DNA of 64,000 nt from Massilia sp. Root418 (GTDB lineage: Bacteria; Pseudomonadota; Gammaproteobacteria; Burkholderiales; Burkholderiaceae_D): assembly GCF_001425265.1 (NCBI RefSeq), contig NZ_LMEC01000001.1, forward strand, positions 702,036 to 766,035. The letters are read 5' to 3'. The notes below the pieces were generated by a model. That model worked only from the letters and a program-made list of their open reading frames with translations, was not told the DNA's origin and did no database searches. Shown here piece by piece: positions 1 through 8,124 of this stretch; position 1 is the stretch's first letter; each line of letters starts with the position of its first letter. Both the position numbers and the translations under genes were made by a program.

Positions 1-2
1 TG

Positions 3-989
3 GCGGAGCAGCATGCCGGCACGCCGGTGCTGGCGCGCACGCTGATGCAGCCGGCGCAGGTGAGCAGTTTCGGCTTTAAGGCCGCCGGCTGGCTGGCGCC
101 GCTGGTGCGCGCACGCAGCCGCCTGCGCGAATGCGCCGCGCGCGCGCTGCAGCTGCAGCTGGGCGGCGCAGTCGGCACCTTGTCCGTCATGGGCGAACAA
201 GGCGCGGCCGTGGCAGCACGGATGGCCGCCAGCCTGGGCCTGAAGCTGGCCGGCGCCGCCTGGCACACGCAGCGCGACGAATGGGTGCGCCTGGGACTGG
301 AGGTGGCCGTGCTCACCGGCAGCCTGGGCAAGATCGCCACCGACGTGAGCCTGATGGCGCAAGGCGAGATCGGCGAACTTGCCGAACCGTCCGGCAATGG
401 CCGGGGCGGTTCTTCCGCCATGCCGCACAAGCGCAACCCGGTCTCCGCCATGATTGCGTTGGCGGCCGCCACCCGCACACCGCAGCGCGGCGCCGCCCTG
501 CTGGCCAGCATGGGCCAGGAGCACGAGCGCGGCCTGGGCAACTGGCAGGCCGAACTCGCGGAATGGCCCGGCCTGTTCCTCAGCGCGCACGGTGCACTGC
601 AGGCGCTGAACGACGCCTTCGCGGGCCTGCAGGTCGATCCGGCGCGCATGCTGCGCAATATCGGCGCCCTGCAAGGCCTGGTCTTTGCCGAGGCGGCATC
701 GGCCGAGCTGGCGCCCGCCATTGGCCGTCCCGCCGCCCACGCCCTGCTGGAAACGCTCAGCGCCCGGGCGGTGGCAAGCGGACGTCACCTGGCCGACGAG
801 TTGGCGGAGGCGATCCAGGCCGACGATGCCCTGCGCGGCAAAACCGATCCGGCCGCGCTGGCGGCGCTGTTTGACCCGGCCACCGCCGCCGAACCCGCGA
901 AGCGCCTGGCCCTGCAGCAGTTGGACAGCCTGCGCGGCGATATCGCCGGCCTGAACGCCACCCCTTACCCTCACAGGACACCCGCATGA
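3..989 (+). CDS. pcaB: 3-carboxy-cis,cis-muconate cycloisomerase, 5' end missing
   Basis: This is the C-terminal part of a fumarase/aspartase-superfamily cycloisomerase that turns 3-carboxy-cis,cis-muconate into 4-carboxymuconolactone in the protocatechuate branch of the beta-ketoadipate pathway. The reading frame is open to the left edge, so the true start lies outside the window. The superfamily signature GGSSAMPHKRNP is present at about 415-450. The upstream stretch RTLMQPAQVSSFGFKAAGW matches the PcaB region around the second conserved block. The stop overlaps the next start as ATGA, so pcaB and the pcaCD fusion are translationally coupled. About 328 codons are visible, against roughly 450 for the full family. 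Identification is from the signature and the neighbour. Confidence 0.93.
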   Translation, partial: AEQHAGTPVLARTLMQPAQVSSFGFKAAGWLAPLVRARSRLRECAARALQLQLGGAVGTLSVMGEQGAAVAARMAASLGLKLAGAAWHTQRDEWVRLGLEVAVLTGSLGKIATDVSLMAQGEIGELAEPSGNGRGGSSAMPHKRNPVSAMIALAAATRTPQRGAALLASMGQEHERGLGNWQAELAEWPGLFLSAHGALQALNDAFAGLQVDPARMLRNIGALQGLVFAEAASAELAPAIGRPAAHALLETLSARAVASGRHLADELAEAIQADDALRGKTDPAALAALFDPATAAEPAKRLALQQLDSLRGDIAGLNATPYPHRTPA

Positions 990-2248
990 GCTTCGATCCC
1001 ATCGACCACGATTTTGAACGTGGACTGAACAACCGCCGCGCCATCCTCGGCGACGCCTGGGTGGAGCGCTCGCTGGCCAATGCCAACAGCTTCAATGCGG
1101 ACTTCCAGAATCTCATCACGCGCTTCGCGTGGAACGAGATCTGGGGCCGCCCCGGCCTGGAACAGAAAACCCGCCGCGCCATCGTGCTCGCCATCACCAT
1201 CACGCTGGGCCGCTGGGAAGAATTCGAGCTCCACGTGCGCGCCGCGCTGCTGGGCGAAGCCGGCAACCGGCTCACGCCGGACGAGCTGAAGGAAGTGCTG
1301 ATGCAGTCGGCCATCTACGCCGGCGTCCCGGCCGCCAACACCGCGTTCGCCCATGCGCAGGCCATCCTGCGCGAGGTGGGCCCGCAGATCGGCTACGCGC
1401 TGGAACCCGCCGCGCCGGCCGCAGCCTGCCATCCCGGCGCGGGCCGGGAAGGCCGCAGCGCCGGCCGGCCCGCCCTGCACTACACGGTGCGGGAACCGCG
1501 CAGCGGCAAGGCCCCGCGCCACACCGTGGTGCTGAGCCACGCGCTGGGCTGCGACCTCACCATGTGGGACGCGCTGGCCAACACGCTGGCAGCGGACTGC
1601 CGCGTCATCGCCTACGATCATCGCGGCCACGGCAGCTCGGAAGCGCCGGAGGGCACCTACACCATGGCCGCCATGGCGGACGATGCCGCTGCCCTGCTGC
1701 GCGAACTCGATACCGGGCCAGTGGTATGGATAGGCGTGTCCATGGGCGGCATGGTGGGCCAGGAGCTGGCGCTGCGCCATCCAGCGCTGGTGCGCGCGCT
1801 GGTACTGGCCAACACGACCTCCGGTTATCCCGACGCGGCGCGCGAGCTATGGCGGCAGCGCATCGCCACGGTGCGCGCGCAAGGCATCGAAGCCATCGCC
1901 GATGCGGTCATGGGCCGCTACTTCCACGACGCTTTCCGCGCCGGCCACGCCGCCACCGTGGCGCGATTCCGGCGCCGCGTGGTGAGCACGGACGTGCAAG
2001 GCTATATCGGCTGCTGCCACGCGGTCGGCACGGTGGACACCACAGCGCGGCTGGGCGGCGTTGCCGTGCCGGTGCTGGTTATCGCGGGCGAACTGGATCA
2101 GGGCACGCCGCCGGAAATGGCGCGCACGCTGGCGGACGCGGTGCCGGGAGCACAGCTGCTGGTGCTGCCGGAGGCATCCCACCTGGCTTGTGTGGAACAG
2201 CCGCAAGCCTTCGAGGAAGCCGTGTCCAGCTTCCTCGCTGGCCTCTGA
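986..2248 (+). CDS. pcaCD: Bifunctional 4-carboxymuconolactone decarboxylase / 3-oxoadipate enol-lactonase (PcaC-PcaD fusion)
   Basis: One 420-residue protein joins two successive steps: decarboxylation of 4-carboxymuconolactone and hydrolysis of 3-oxoadipate enol-lactone. Residues 1-135 are a carboxymuconolactone decarboxylase domain, with WGRPGLEQKTR and the catalytic-type His in EFELHVRAAL (H83). A linker rich in Ala, Gly and Arg (about 140-162) follows. Residues 163-420 are an alpha/beta hydrolase with nucleophile S252 in GVSMGG, acid D371 in AGELDQGTP and H399 in EASHLACVEQP. The domain order is PcaC first, the reverse of the actinobacterial PcaL fusion as I know it. The start overlaps the pcaB stop. 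The gene is convergent with the substrate-binding gene that ends 10 bases downstream. Confidence 0.95.
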   Translation: MSFDPIDHDFERGLNNRRAILGDAWVERSLANANSFNADFQNLITRFAWNEIWGRPGLEQKTRRAIVLAITITLGRWEEFELHVRAALLGEAGNRLTPDELKEVLMQSAIYAGVPAANTAFAHAQAILREVGPQIGYALEPAAPAAACHPGAGREGRSAGRPALHYTVREPRSGKAPRHTVVLSHALGCDLTMWDALANTLAADCRVIAYDHRGHGSSEAPEGTYTMAAMADDAAALLRELDTGPVVWIGVSMGGMVGQELALRHPALVRALVLANTTSGYPDAARELWRQRIATVRAQGIEAIADAVMGRYFHDAFRAGHAATVARFRRRVVSTDVQGYIGCCHAVGTVDTTARLGGVAVPVLVIAGELDQGTPPEMARTLADAVPGAQLLVLPEASHLACVEQPQAFEEAVSSFLAGL

Positions 2249-2258
2249 GGTTTATGGA

Positions 2259-3452
2259 TTACGCGCCCGGGTCGCGCACCTTGTCCACCTGGTCGAACTC
2301 GATGTTGTAGAACGAGCCGCCGCTGGCCTCGGCCTTGCGGATGTACACCGTCTGCACGATGTCGCGGCTGGCGGCATCGATGCTGACCGGGCCGCGCACG
2401 CTGGTCCAGGCCATGCCCTTCATGGCCGCCAGCAGCTTGTCGCCGTTGCTGTCGCCCTTGGTCTGCCTGAGCGCCTGGTACAGCAGGTGCATGCCGTCGT
2501 AGGCGCCCACCGAATGGAAGTTGGGCCGCATGCCCTGGTTCGCCTTGCTGAACGCTTCCACGTAGGCCTTGTTTTCAGGCGACGGGTGGGCCGCCGAGTA
2601 GTGGTGGCTGCTCACCACGCCGGCGGCGGCCGGGCCGATGCTGGCCATCAGGTCGTCGTCCAGCACGTCGCCGGTGCAGATCAGGCGGATGCCCGCGGCC
2701 GCCAGCCCGCGCTCGGTGAACTGCTTGAGCACGGCGGCGCCTTCGCCGGACGGCACGAATACAAACAGCGCGTCCGGCTTCAGGTCCTTCACGCGCGCCA
2801 GGAAAGGCGCATAGTCCGGGTTGCGCAACGGCGCGCGCAGGCTGTCGGCCACCTTGCCGCCGCCTTCGCCGAAGTCCTTCACGAACACCTTTTCGGCGTC
2901 CAGCCCCGGCCCGTAGTCGCTCACCAGCGTGACCACGTTCCTGATCTTGTTCCTGGCGGCCCACTGCGCCATGGGCGCGGTTACCTGTGCCAGCGTGAAG
3001 CCGGTGCGCACAATGTAGGGGGAACGCTGCGGTATCACGGAAGTGGCGGCTGCCATCACGATCATCGGCACCTTGGCCTGGGTGGCCACGGGCGCGGCGG
3101 CGAAGGCCAACGGCGTGAGGCCGAAGCCGGCCAGCACCTGCACCTTCTCGCGCGATACCAGCTCCTGCGCCAGGCGCTTGGTCACGTCCGGCGCCACGCC
3201 GCCGTCGTCCTTCAGGATGATCTCGACCTGGCGCCCGGCCACGCTGGCGCCGTTCTGCTGCCGGTAGAGTTTGACGGCGGCCTCGATCTGGCGGCCGGTG
3301 GACGCAAACGGGCCGGACATCGGCACGATCAGGCCGACCTTCAGCGGATCGGCCGCGGCGGCGACGGATGGCGCGGCCGGCAGCACGCCGGCGGACAGCG
3401 CTGCGGCGCCCAGCATGAGCTGGCGGCGCTGGTGGTTGATTTTTCCTGGCAT
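2259..3452 (-). CDS. Branched-chain amino acid/aromatic-type ABC transporter substrate-binding protein
   Basis: This is a periplasmic type-I binding protein of the LivJ/K class, 397 residues. The mature start reads DPLKVGLIVPMSGPFASTG, typical of the family. The N-terminus has an RRQLMLG stretch before a hydrophobic segment, which could be a Tat signal. GAGGAGACACC precedes the ATG. It lies 36 bases downstream of vanB on the same strand, so it is probably the last gene of a vanA-vanB-SBP unit and may bind vanillate or a related aromatic acid. That ligand is inferred from position only. No permease or ATPase gene adjoins it, so it may borrow the Liv transporter at 6.7-10 kb. The C-terminus (RGPVSID...RDIVQTVYIRK) closely resembles that of the binding protein at 12293-13477. 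Confidence 0.9.
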   Translation of the reverse strand: MPGKINHQRRQLMLGAAALSAGVLPAAPSVAAAADPLKVGLIVPMSGPFASTGRQIEAAVKLYRQQNGASVAGRQVEIILKDDGGVAPDVTKRLAQELVSREKVQVLAGFGLTPLAFAAAPVATQAKVPMIVMAAATSVIPQRSPYIVRTGFTLAQVTAPMAQWAARNKIRNVVTLVSDYGPGLDAEKVFVKDFGEGGGKVADSLRAPLRNPDYAPFLARVKDLKPDALFVFVPSGEGAAVLKQFTERGLAAAGIRLICTGDVLDDDLMASIGPAAAGVVSSHHYSAAHPSPENKAYVEAFSKANQGMRPNFHSVGAYDGMHLLYQALRQTKGDSNGDKLLAAMKGMAWTSVRGPVSIDAASRDIVQTVYIRKAEASGGSFYNIEFDQVDKVRDPGA

Positions 3453-3488
3453 GGTGTCTCCTCTTTTTATGGGTGGACTATCGGTTCA

Positions 3489-4466
3489 CTACAGGTCCAG
3501 CAACAGCCTGGCGGTCTTGGAACGGGAACAGCAAGGGGTGAACTGGTCGTTGGCGGCCTGCTCGGCTTCGTCCAGGTACAGGTCGCGGTGGTCCGGCACG
3601 CCGTCCAGCACGCGCGTCAGGCAGGTGCCGCACACGCCCTGTTCGCAGGAGGCGGGAATGAACACGCCGGCATCGCTCAGCACGCGCAGCACGGTGTCGC
3701 CTGCAGCAATGGCGTAGACCTTGCCGCTGGAGGCCAGCTGCACTTCGAAGGGTTGGTCTCCGGCCGCAGCGTCTGCGTCCGCAGCAGGCGCGCCGAAGTA
3801 CTCCAGGTGCAGCCGGTCGTGCGGCCAGCCAGCGGCAGCGGCGCTTGCCTTCACGTGGTCAATGAAACCAGCCGGGCCGCACAGATAGATACGCGCGCTG
3901 CGGTCCAGCTGCGCCAGCAGCGCAGGGAGGTTCAGCTTCTGGGCCGGTTCGCCGCTGTCATAGTGGAAGTGCACCTGCGGCGCATAGGGCGCGGCGGCAA
4001 TGCGATCGCGGAATGCCGTGCGCCCGGGCGAGCGCGCGCAGTAATGCATCTCGAAGGCGGCACCCTGCGCCGACAACGCTTCCGCCATCGCCAGGATGGG
4101 CGTCACACCGATGCCGCCGGCCAGCAGCAGGCTGTATGGCGCTTCCGCCAGCGCGAAGTGGTTCTTCGGCGCGCTGATTTGCAGTGTGGCGCCGGCCCGC
4201 ACTTCCTCGTGCATGGCACGCGAGCCGCCGCGCGAGGCCGGGTCGCGCAGCACGCCGATAACATAGCGGTGCCGCTCTTGCGGCGGGTTGCAGAGCGAAT
4301 ACTGCCGCACCAGGCCGGCGCCTGCGCCGAGATGCACATCGATGTGGGCGCCAGCGGCAAACGGTGGCAGCGGCGCGCCGTCGGCGCTCACCAGCTCGTA
4401 GCTACAGATGTCTTCGGCCTCCAGCTGCTTGCGCTCCACGCGCACCTGCAGAAGTCCGCCGCTCAT
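3489..4466 (-). CDS. vanB: Vanillate O-demethylase reductase subunit
   Basis: A 325-residue class IA oxidoreductase that passes electrons from NAD(P)H to the VanA oxygenase. The order is an FMN-binding reductase domain (AGAHIDVHLG, QYSLCN), a nucleotide-binding domain (LAGGIGVTPILAMAE) and a C-terminal plant-type [2Fe-2S] ferredoxin (SCEQGVCGTCLTR plus a later Cys). The ATG at 4466 is chosen because it overlaps the vanA stop as ATGA and begins the conserved region. An upstream in-frame ATG at 4511 would only add sequence overlapping vanA. The gene is co-transcribed with vanA. The VanAB assignment rests on the pair and on the neighbouring ferulate and protocatechuate genes. Related aryl-ether demethylases are possible. 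Confidence 0.92.
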   Translation of the reverse strand: MSGGLLQVRVERKQLEAEDICSYELVSADGAPLPPFAAGAHIDVHLGAGAGLVRQYSLCNPPQERHRYVIGVLRDPASRGGSRAMHEEVRAGATLQISAPKNHFALAEAPYSLLLAGGIGVTPILAMAEALSAQGAAFEMHYCARSPGRTAFRDRIAAAPYAPQVHFHYDSGEPAQKLNLPALLAQLDRSARIYLCGPAGFIDHVKASAAAAGWPHDRLHLEYFGAPAADADAAAGDQPFEVQLASSGKVYAIAAGDTVLRVLSDAGVFIPASCEQGVCGTCLTRVLDGVPDHRDLYLDEAEQAANDQFTPCCSRSKTARLLLDL

Positions 4467-5515
4467 GCGGCTTGCTCCTGCTTGCTGCCCTGCTTCTCCT
4501 TTTCCATCCATTGGTCCAGCACCCGGCGCGACTGCACGCCTCCGGCGTCGATATTCAGCATCAGCAGCTTGCGCTCCGGATGGCGCAGGATATTGGCCTG
4601 CTGACGCTCCAGCATCTCCCGGTCCTCGCCAAAGATCTTGCCCTGGCCTTCGCGGATGGTGGCGGTGAGCTCCTGGTCGCCGGGCTTGAAGTTGCGCGCC
4701 ATGCCCCAGAAGTACCAGTGCGAGGTTTCGCTTTCCGGGGTAATGAAGTCCACCACGATGCTGGACGCCTTATGCTCCGGCGCCGCGTCGTAGCCGCCCT
4801 TGCCCGCGTGCGCCACGCCCACCTCGATCATCACATGGCTGGGCGGCGTGAAGCGGCAGATCTGCCAGCGGTCCACCGGCACGTCGTCCGCCAGGCCGTT
4901 GCCGCGCAGCGCGGCGCGCCAGAACGGCGGCGCCATGATGTTTTCCATGTAGCGGCTGGTGATCACCTGCTCGCCCTCGACGCGGGTGCTGACGGGTGCC
5001 TCGTCGATCTCCTTCTGGCCGATGCTCGACGCATGCACATAGGTCTCGTGCGTGAGGTCCATCAGGTTGTCGATCATGAGCCGGTATTCGCAGTTGATGT
5101 GATACAGGCCGCCGCCATACGCCCACTCGGGATTGTCCGCCCACTCCAGGTGGTGGATCAGCGCCGGGTCGGCCAGTTCGCGCTCGCCGGTCCAGACCCA
5201 GATAAAGCCGTAGCGCTCCTCCACAGGATAGCTGCGGATGCAGGGAAAGCCGCGCACGCGCTGGCCCGGCATGGCGGCCACCTTGCCGTCGCAGCCCATC
5301 TCCAGGCCGTGGTAGCCGCACACCAGCTGGCCGTCGCGCACGAAGCCGAGCGACAGCGGCGCGCCGCGGTGCGGGCAGAAGTCCTCCACCGCCGCCACCT
5401 TGCCCTGCGCGCCCCGGTAGAACACGATCTTCTCGCCGCAGATCTGGCGCCCCAGCGGCTTGCCTTCGATTTCGTCCGGGGTGCAGGCCACGTACCAGGT
5501 ATTTTTTGGGTACAT
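4463..5515 (-). CDS. vanA: Vanillate O-demethylase oxygenase subunit (Rieske non-heme iron)
   Basis: This 350-residue terminal oxygenase converts vanillate to protocatechuate and formaldehyde. The Rieske [2Fe-2S] ligands are C47-P-H49 and C66-x2-H69. The mononuclear iron site is seen in the stretch LMIDNLMDLTHETYVHASS (H156, H161). The start MYPKNTWYVAC is chosen because AAGGAGACGAG precedes it and because VanA proteins begin this way. An ORF extension to 5605 would run through the promoter and operator. The length fits VanA. The product feeds the pca genes at the left edge, and the substrate is made by ech-vdh-fcs at 32-36 kb. A divergent MarR gene starts 107 bases upstream, with a perfect palindrome in between. 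Confidence 0.94.
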   Translation of the reverse strand: MYPKNTWYVACTPDEIEGKPLGRQICGEKIVFYRGAQGKVAAVEDFCPHRGAPLSLGFVRDGQLVCGYHGLEMGCDGKVAAMPGQRVRGFPCIRSYPVEERYGFIWVWTGERELADPALIHHLEWADNPEWAYGGGLYHINCEYRLMIDNLMDLTHETYVHASSIGQKEIDEAPVSTRVEGEQVITSRYMENIMAPPFWRAALRGNGLADDVPVDRWQICRFTPPSHVMIEVGVAHAGKGGYDAAPEHKASSIVVDFITPESETSHWYFWGMARNFKPGDQELTATIREGQGKIFGEDREMLERQQANILRHPERKLLMLNIDAGGVQSRRVLDQWMEKEKQGSKQEQAA

Positions 5516-5539
5516 CTCGTCTCCTTGTTTGTTTTTTAT

Positions 5540-5555
5540 ATTCAGTGCACTGAAT
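5540..5555. promoter_or_regulatory. Perfect 16-bp palindrome, probable MarR operator of vanAB
   Basis: ATTCAGTGCACTGAAT is an exact palindrome in the vanA-marR gap. It lies just downstream of a possible vanA -10 (TATACT on the minus strand, 5563-5568) with TTTACT 16 bases further upstream. A bound repressor would block initiation. Binding by the adjacent MarR protein is inferred. Confidence 0.65.
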
Positions 5556-5562
5556 GTTGTAA

Positions 5563-5590
5563 AGTATAGACTGGAAACCTGAGAAGTAAA
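5563..5590 (-). promoter_or_regulatory. Candidate sigma-70 promoter of vanAB
   Basis: On the minus strand, TTTACT and TATACT stand 16 bases apart. The predicted start point would fall inside or next to the 16-bp palindrome. Both hexamers match the consensus at four or more positions. No other AT-rich hexamer pair of equal quality was seen in the gap. Confidence 0.45.
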
Positions 5591-5622
5591 CCACCCGGCC
5601 CACATTCTTTTTACGGTACGAC

Positions 5623-6099
5623 ATGCCAGAAACCGAAAGCAAACTGACGGACCTGTACGAACACCCGGGCCACTTGCTGCGCCGCGCGCAGCAAATTTCG
5701 GTGTCGATTTTTTACGACGAAATGGGAGACGAACTGACGCCGGTGCAGTACGCCATGCTGCGCAACCTGGAGCGCCATCCCGGCATCGACCAGGTATCGC
5801 TGTCCGCGGTGAGCGGCATCGACACCTCCACCGGCGCCACCGTCTGCGCGCGCCTGGCGGAAAAAGGCCTGCTGACGCGCACCGTGATCCCCACCAACCG
5901 CCGCCAGCGCGCGCTGACCATCACGGCGGCCGGCGAGCAGCTGCTGGCCGACCTGATCCCCGCCTCGCAGCGCCTGCGCCGCCGCCTGCTGGCGCCCCTC
6001 ACCGGCCCGGAGCAGCTGCAGTTCATGGAACTGCTGACCAAGCTGGTGCAGGAAAACAACGAACAAAGCCGCGCACCGCTGGCAAGCCGCGAGGGCTGA
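5623..6099 (+). CDS. MarR-family transcriptional regulator, divergent from vanAB
   Basis: A 158-residue winged-helix repressor type. The DNA-binding core is visible in the stretch LSAVSGIDTSTGATVCARLAEKGLLTR, followed by the wing NRRQRALTITAAG. It is transcribed away from vanAB, and the shared 107-base gap holds a perfect 16-bp palindrome. Local control of vanillate demethylation, relieved by vanillate or its precursor, is the simplest inference. Many other bacteria use a GntR-type VanR for this job, so the MarR type is a variation. The ligand is unknown. Confidence 0.88.
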   Translation: MPETESKLTDLYEHPGHLLRRAQQISVSIFYDEMGDELTPVQYAMLRNLERHPGIDQVSLSAVSGIDTSTGATVCARLAEKGLLTRTVIPTNRRQRALTITAAGEQLLADLIPASQRLRRRLLAPLTGPEQLQFMELLTKLVQENNEQSRAPLASREG

Positions 6100-6169
6100 C
6101 TCCGGGGCACCGATTCTGGTGCAATATAGGTAGGCCTCGGCACCATTCCCATCATAAGAAGGAGACACC

Positions 6170-6634
6170 ATGGACCGTTCCACCCTCCCCGTCCTGGCCG
6201 GCGCCCTGCTGCTGGCCGCCGTGCTGCCCGCATCCGCGCAAAACGCCACCAAGGCCGACGCCATCGCCCTGGTCGACAAGGCCGTGGCCAACATCCAGAA
6301 GAAAGGCATCGAGGAAGCCTGCAAGGACTTCGCCGATCCCAAAGGCGGCTACATCCAGGGCGACCTGTACGTGTTCGTGCAGGACGCGCAGATGATGATG
6401 GTGTGCCACGCCACCACGCCGCGCATGAACGGCAAGGACATGTCGCAGCTGAAGGACGCCGACGGCAAGCAGTTCGTGCAGCAGATGCGGGAAGTGGCCC
6501 AGTCGAAGAAACCCGGCTGGGTCGACTATGTCTGGGTCAATCCCGTCACCAAGGCGCTGGAAAACAAGACCTCGTACATCCGCCAGGCCGAGGACAAGTA
6601 CACCGTCGGCGCCGGCATTTATAAGCCGAAGTAG
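6170..6634 (+). CDS. Periplasmic single-Cache-domain protein
   Basis: A 154-residue protein with a cleavable signal peptide (hydrophobic stretch LPVLAGALLLAAVLPASAQ) and one Cache_2-type sensor fold. Recognisable parts are KADAIALVDKAVANIQKKG, GDLYVFVQDAQ, GWVDYVWVNPVT and SYIRQAEDKYTVGAGIY. Such free-standing Cache proteins bind small ligands in the periplasm, but their role is generally unknown. GAAGGAGACACC precedes the ATG. It stands between the MarR gene and the Liv operon, which runs the other way, so co-transcription with marR is possible. A paralogue with the same architecture lies at 60691-61146. Confidence 0.82.
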   Translation: MDRSTLPVLAGALLLAAVLPASAQNATKADAIALVDKAVANIQKKGIEEACKDFADPKGGYIQGDLYVFVQDAQMMMVCHATTPRMNGKDMSQLKDADGKQFVQQMREVAQSKKPGWVDYVWVNPVTKALENKTSYIRQAEDKYTVGAGIYKPK

Positions 6635-6659
6635 CAGCCGAAGTAACAGCCCAACTAAC

Positions 6660-7361
6660 TCAGGCCACCGCCACCAGGCGGTCCAGCTTGTCCCCCTCGG
6701 CCAGCAGGCTGGCGCTGTCCGAGTCATGCACGATGCGGCCCCGGTCCAGCACAATGGCGCGCTGCGTGAGCGACAGCGCCAGCCGCGCGTGCTGTTCCAC
6801 CACGATCACCGACATGCCCTCCTCCCGCACCAGCAGGCGGATGGCGCGCACCAGCTCCTGCACGATGATGGGGGCCAGGCCCTCCATCGGTTCGTCCAGC
6901 AGCAGGATGCGCGGATTGGTCATCAGCGCGCGCGCAATCGCCACCATCTGCTGCTCGCCGCCGGACAGCTGGTTGCCCATGTTGCTGCGGCGTTCCGCCA
7001 GGCGCGGGAACAGCTGGTAGATCTTCTGCAGGTTCCACGGGCCGGGGCGCGCCACCACGGTCAGGTGCTCCTCCACCGTCAGGGAGGGGAACATATGGCG
7101 CTCCTGCGGCACCCAGCCCAGGCCGGCGCGCGCGCGGCGGTAGGTGGGCATGCGCCCGATATCGCCGCCGGCCCAGCGGATGGCGCCGCCGTGCAGCCGC
7201 GTCAATCCCATCAGCGTCACCAGCAGGCTGGTCTTGCCGACACCGTTGCGGCCCAGGAGCGCCAGGCTGTCGCCTTCGTTCAGCGCGAACGATACGTCTT
7301 CCAGCACGATGGACTCGCCGTAACCGGCAGTGACCTTGTCAAGCGCCAGCAATTCAGCCAT
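6660..7361 (-). CDS. livF: ABC transporter ATP-binding protein (LivF type)
   Basis: A 233-residue ATPase of the branched-chain amino acid/aromatic acid uptake family. It shows Walker [10 protein letters not shown], signature [15 protein letters not shown] and Walker [12 protein letters not shown], where the EGL form is typical of LivF. Its start overlaps the end of livG by 8 bases. It is the last gene of livH-livM-livG-livF. The aromatic-catabolic neighbourhood and the shared IclR-type operators suggest the cargo is an aromatic acid such as protocatechuate or ferulate rather than leucine. That is an inference. Confidence 0.95.
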   Translation of the reverse strand: MAELLALDKVTAGYGESIVLEDVSFALNEGDSLALLGRNGVGKTSLLVTLMGLTRLHGGAIRWAGGDIGRMPTYRRARAGLGWVPQERHMFPSLTVEEHLTVVARPGPWNLQKIYQLFPRLAERRSNMGNQLSGGEQQMVAIARALMTNPRILLLDEPMEGLAPIIVQELVRAIRLLVREEGMSVIVVEQHARLALSLTQRAIVLDRGRIVHDSDSASLLAEGDKLDRLVAVA

Positions 7362-8124
7362 GTTCGGCCTCCCCCAGATACACTTCCTTCACGCGCGGGT
7401 CGGCCGCGATCTCCGCCGGCGTGCCCTCGGTGAGCACCTTGCCGCCCACCATGACCGTAATGCGGTCGGCAAAGCGGAACACCAGCCCCATGTCGTGTTC
7501 GATGAACAGCACCGTCACGTCGCGCGGCAGCTGGGCCAGCACCTCGAACAGCTCCTTGCTTTCGGCCTGCGGTATGCCGGCGGCCGGTTCGTCCAGCAGC
7601 AGGATGCGCGGCCTGGTGGCCAGCGCCAGGGCAATTTCCACCAGCCGCTGTTTGCCGTAGGCCATGCTGCGCGTGACGCTGTTGGCCTGGTCGGCCAGCT
7701 TGAGCGTGGCCAGCAAGGCCATGGCCTCGTCGATCACGTCGGTGAGGCTGGACACGGTCTTGTACCAGACCGACTGCATGCCGCGCCGCTCACAGATGGC
7801 CAGCGCCACCGATTCCAGCACCGTCATGCCGGCGAACAGGGTGTTGAGCTGGAAGGTACGCGTCATGCCGCGCTGCACCCGCTGGTGCTGCGGCAGCTGG
7901 GTGATGTCCTCGCCGCCGAGGAAGACCTTGCCGGCGCTCGGCATCAGGCCGCCCGTCAGCAGGTTGATGAAGGTGGTCTTGCCGGCGCCGTTGGGGCCGA
8001 TCAGCGCGTGGCGCGCGCCCGGCGCAAAGGTCAGGCTCACGTCGCTGTTGGCGGCGAAAGCGCCCCAGCGCTTGCCCAGGCCTTCGGTGCGCAGGGTGAT
8101 GTCTGCATTGGTCGTCATGGTCAT
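7354..8124 (-). CDS. livG: ABC transporter ATP-binding protein (LivG type)
   Basis: A 256-residue ATPase with Walker [10 protein letters not shown], the signature stretch [15 protein letters not shown] and Walker [11 protein letters not shown]. The ATG at 8124 is used because it overlaps the livM stop (ATGA-type overlap). Much of the longer open frame reaching 8598 is only a shadow of livM. MTMTTNAD gives a second possible start at 8118. It works with LivF, LivM, LivH and one or more of the periplasmic binding proteins in this window. Confidence 0.95.
   Translation of the reverse strand: MTMTTNADITLRTEGLGKRWGAFAANSDVSLTFAPGARHALIGPNGAGKTTFINLLTGGLMPSAGKVFLGGEDITQLPQHQRVQRGMTRTFQLNTLFAGMTVLESVALAICERRGMQSVWYKTVSSLTDVIDEAMALLATLKLADQANSVTRSMAYGKQRLVEIALALATRPRILLLDEPAAGIPQAESKELFEVLAQLPRDVTVLFIEHDMGLVFRFADRITVMVGGKVLTEGTPAEIAADPRVKEVYLGEAEHG

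Noticed and set aside
2061..4604. An 847-codon open frame on the plus strand
   Set aside because: It runs antisense to the binding-protein and vanB genes, is rich in His, Arg, Ala and Gly, and has no recognisable domain. High GC removes stop codons from the shadow frame.
6103..6130. GCACC...GGTGC hairpin after the vanillate MarR gene
   Set aside because: The stem has only 5 base pairs and no T-run, so it is too weak for a terminator call.
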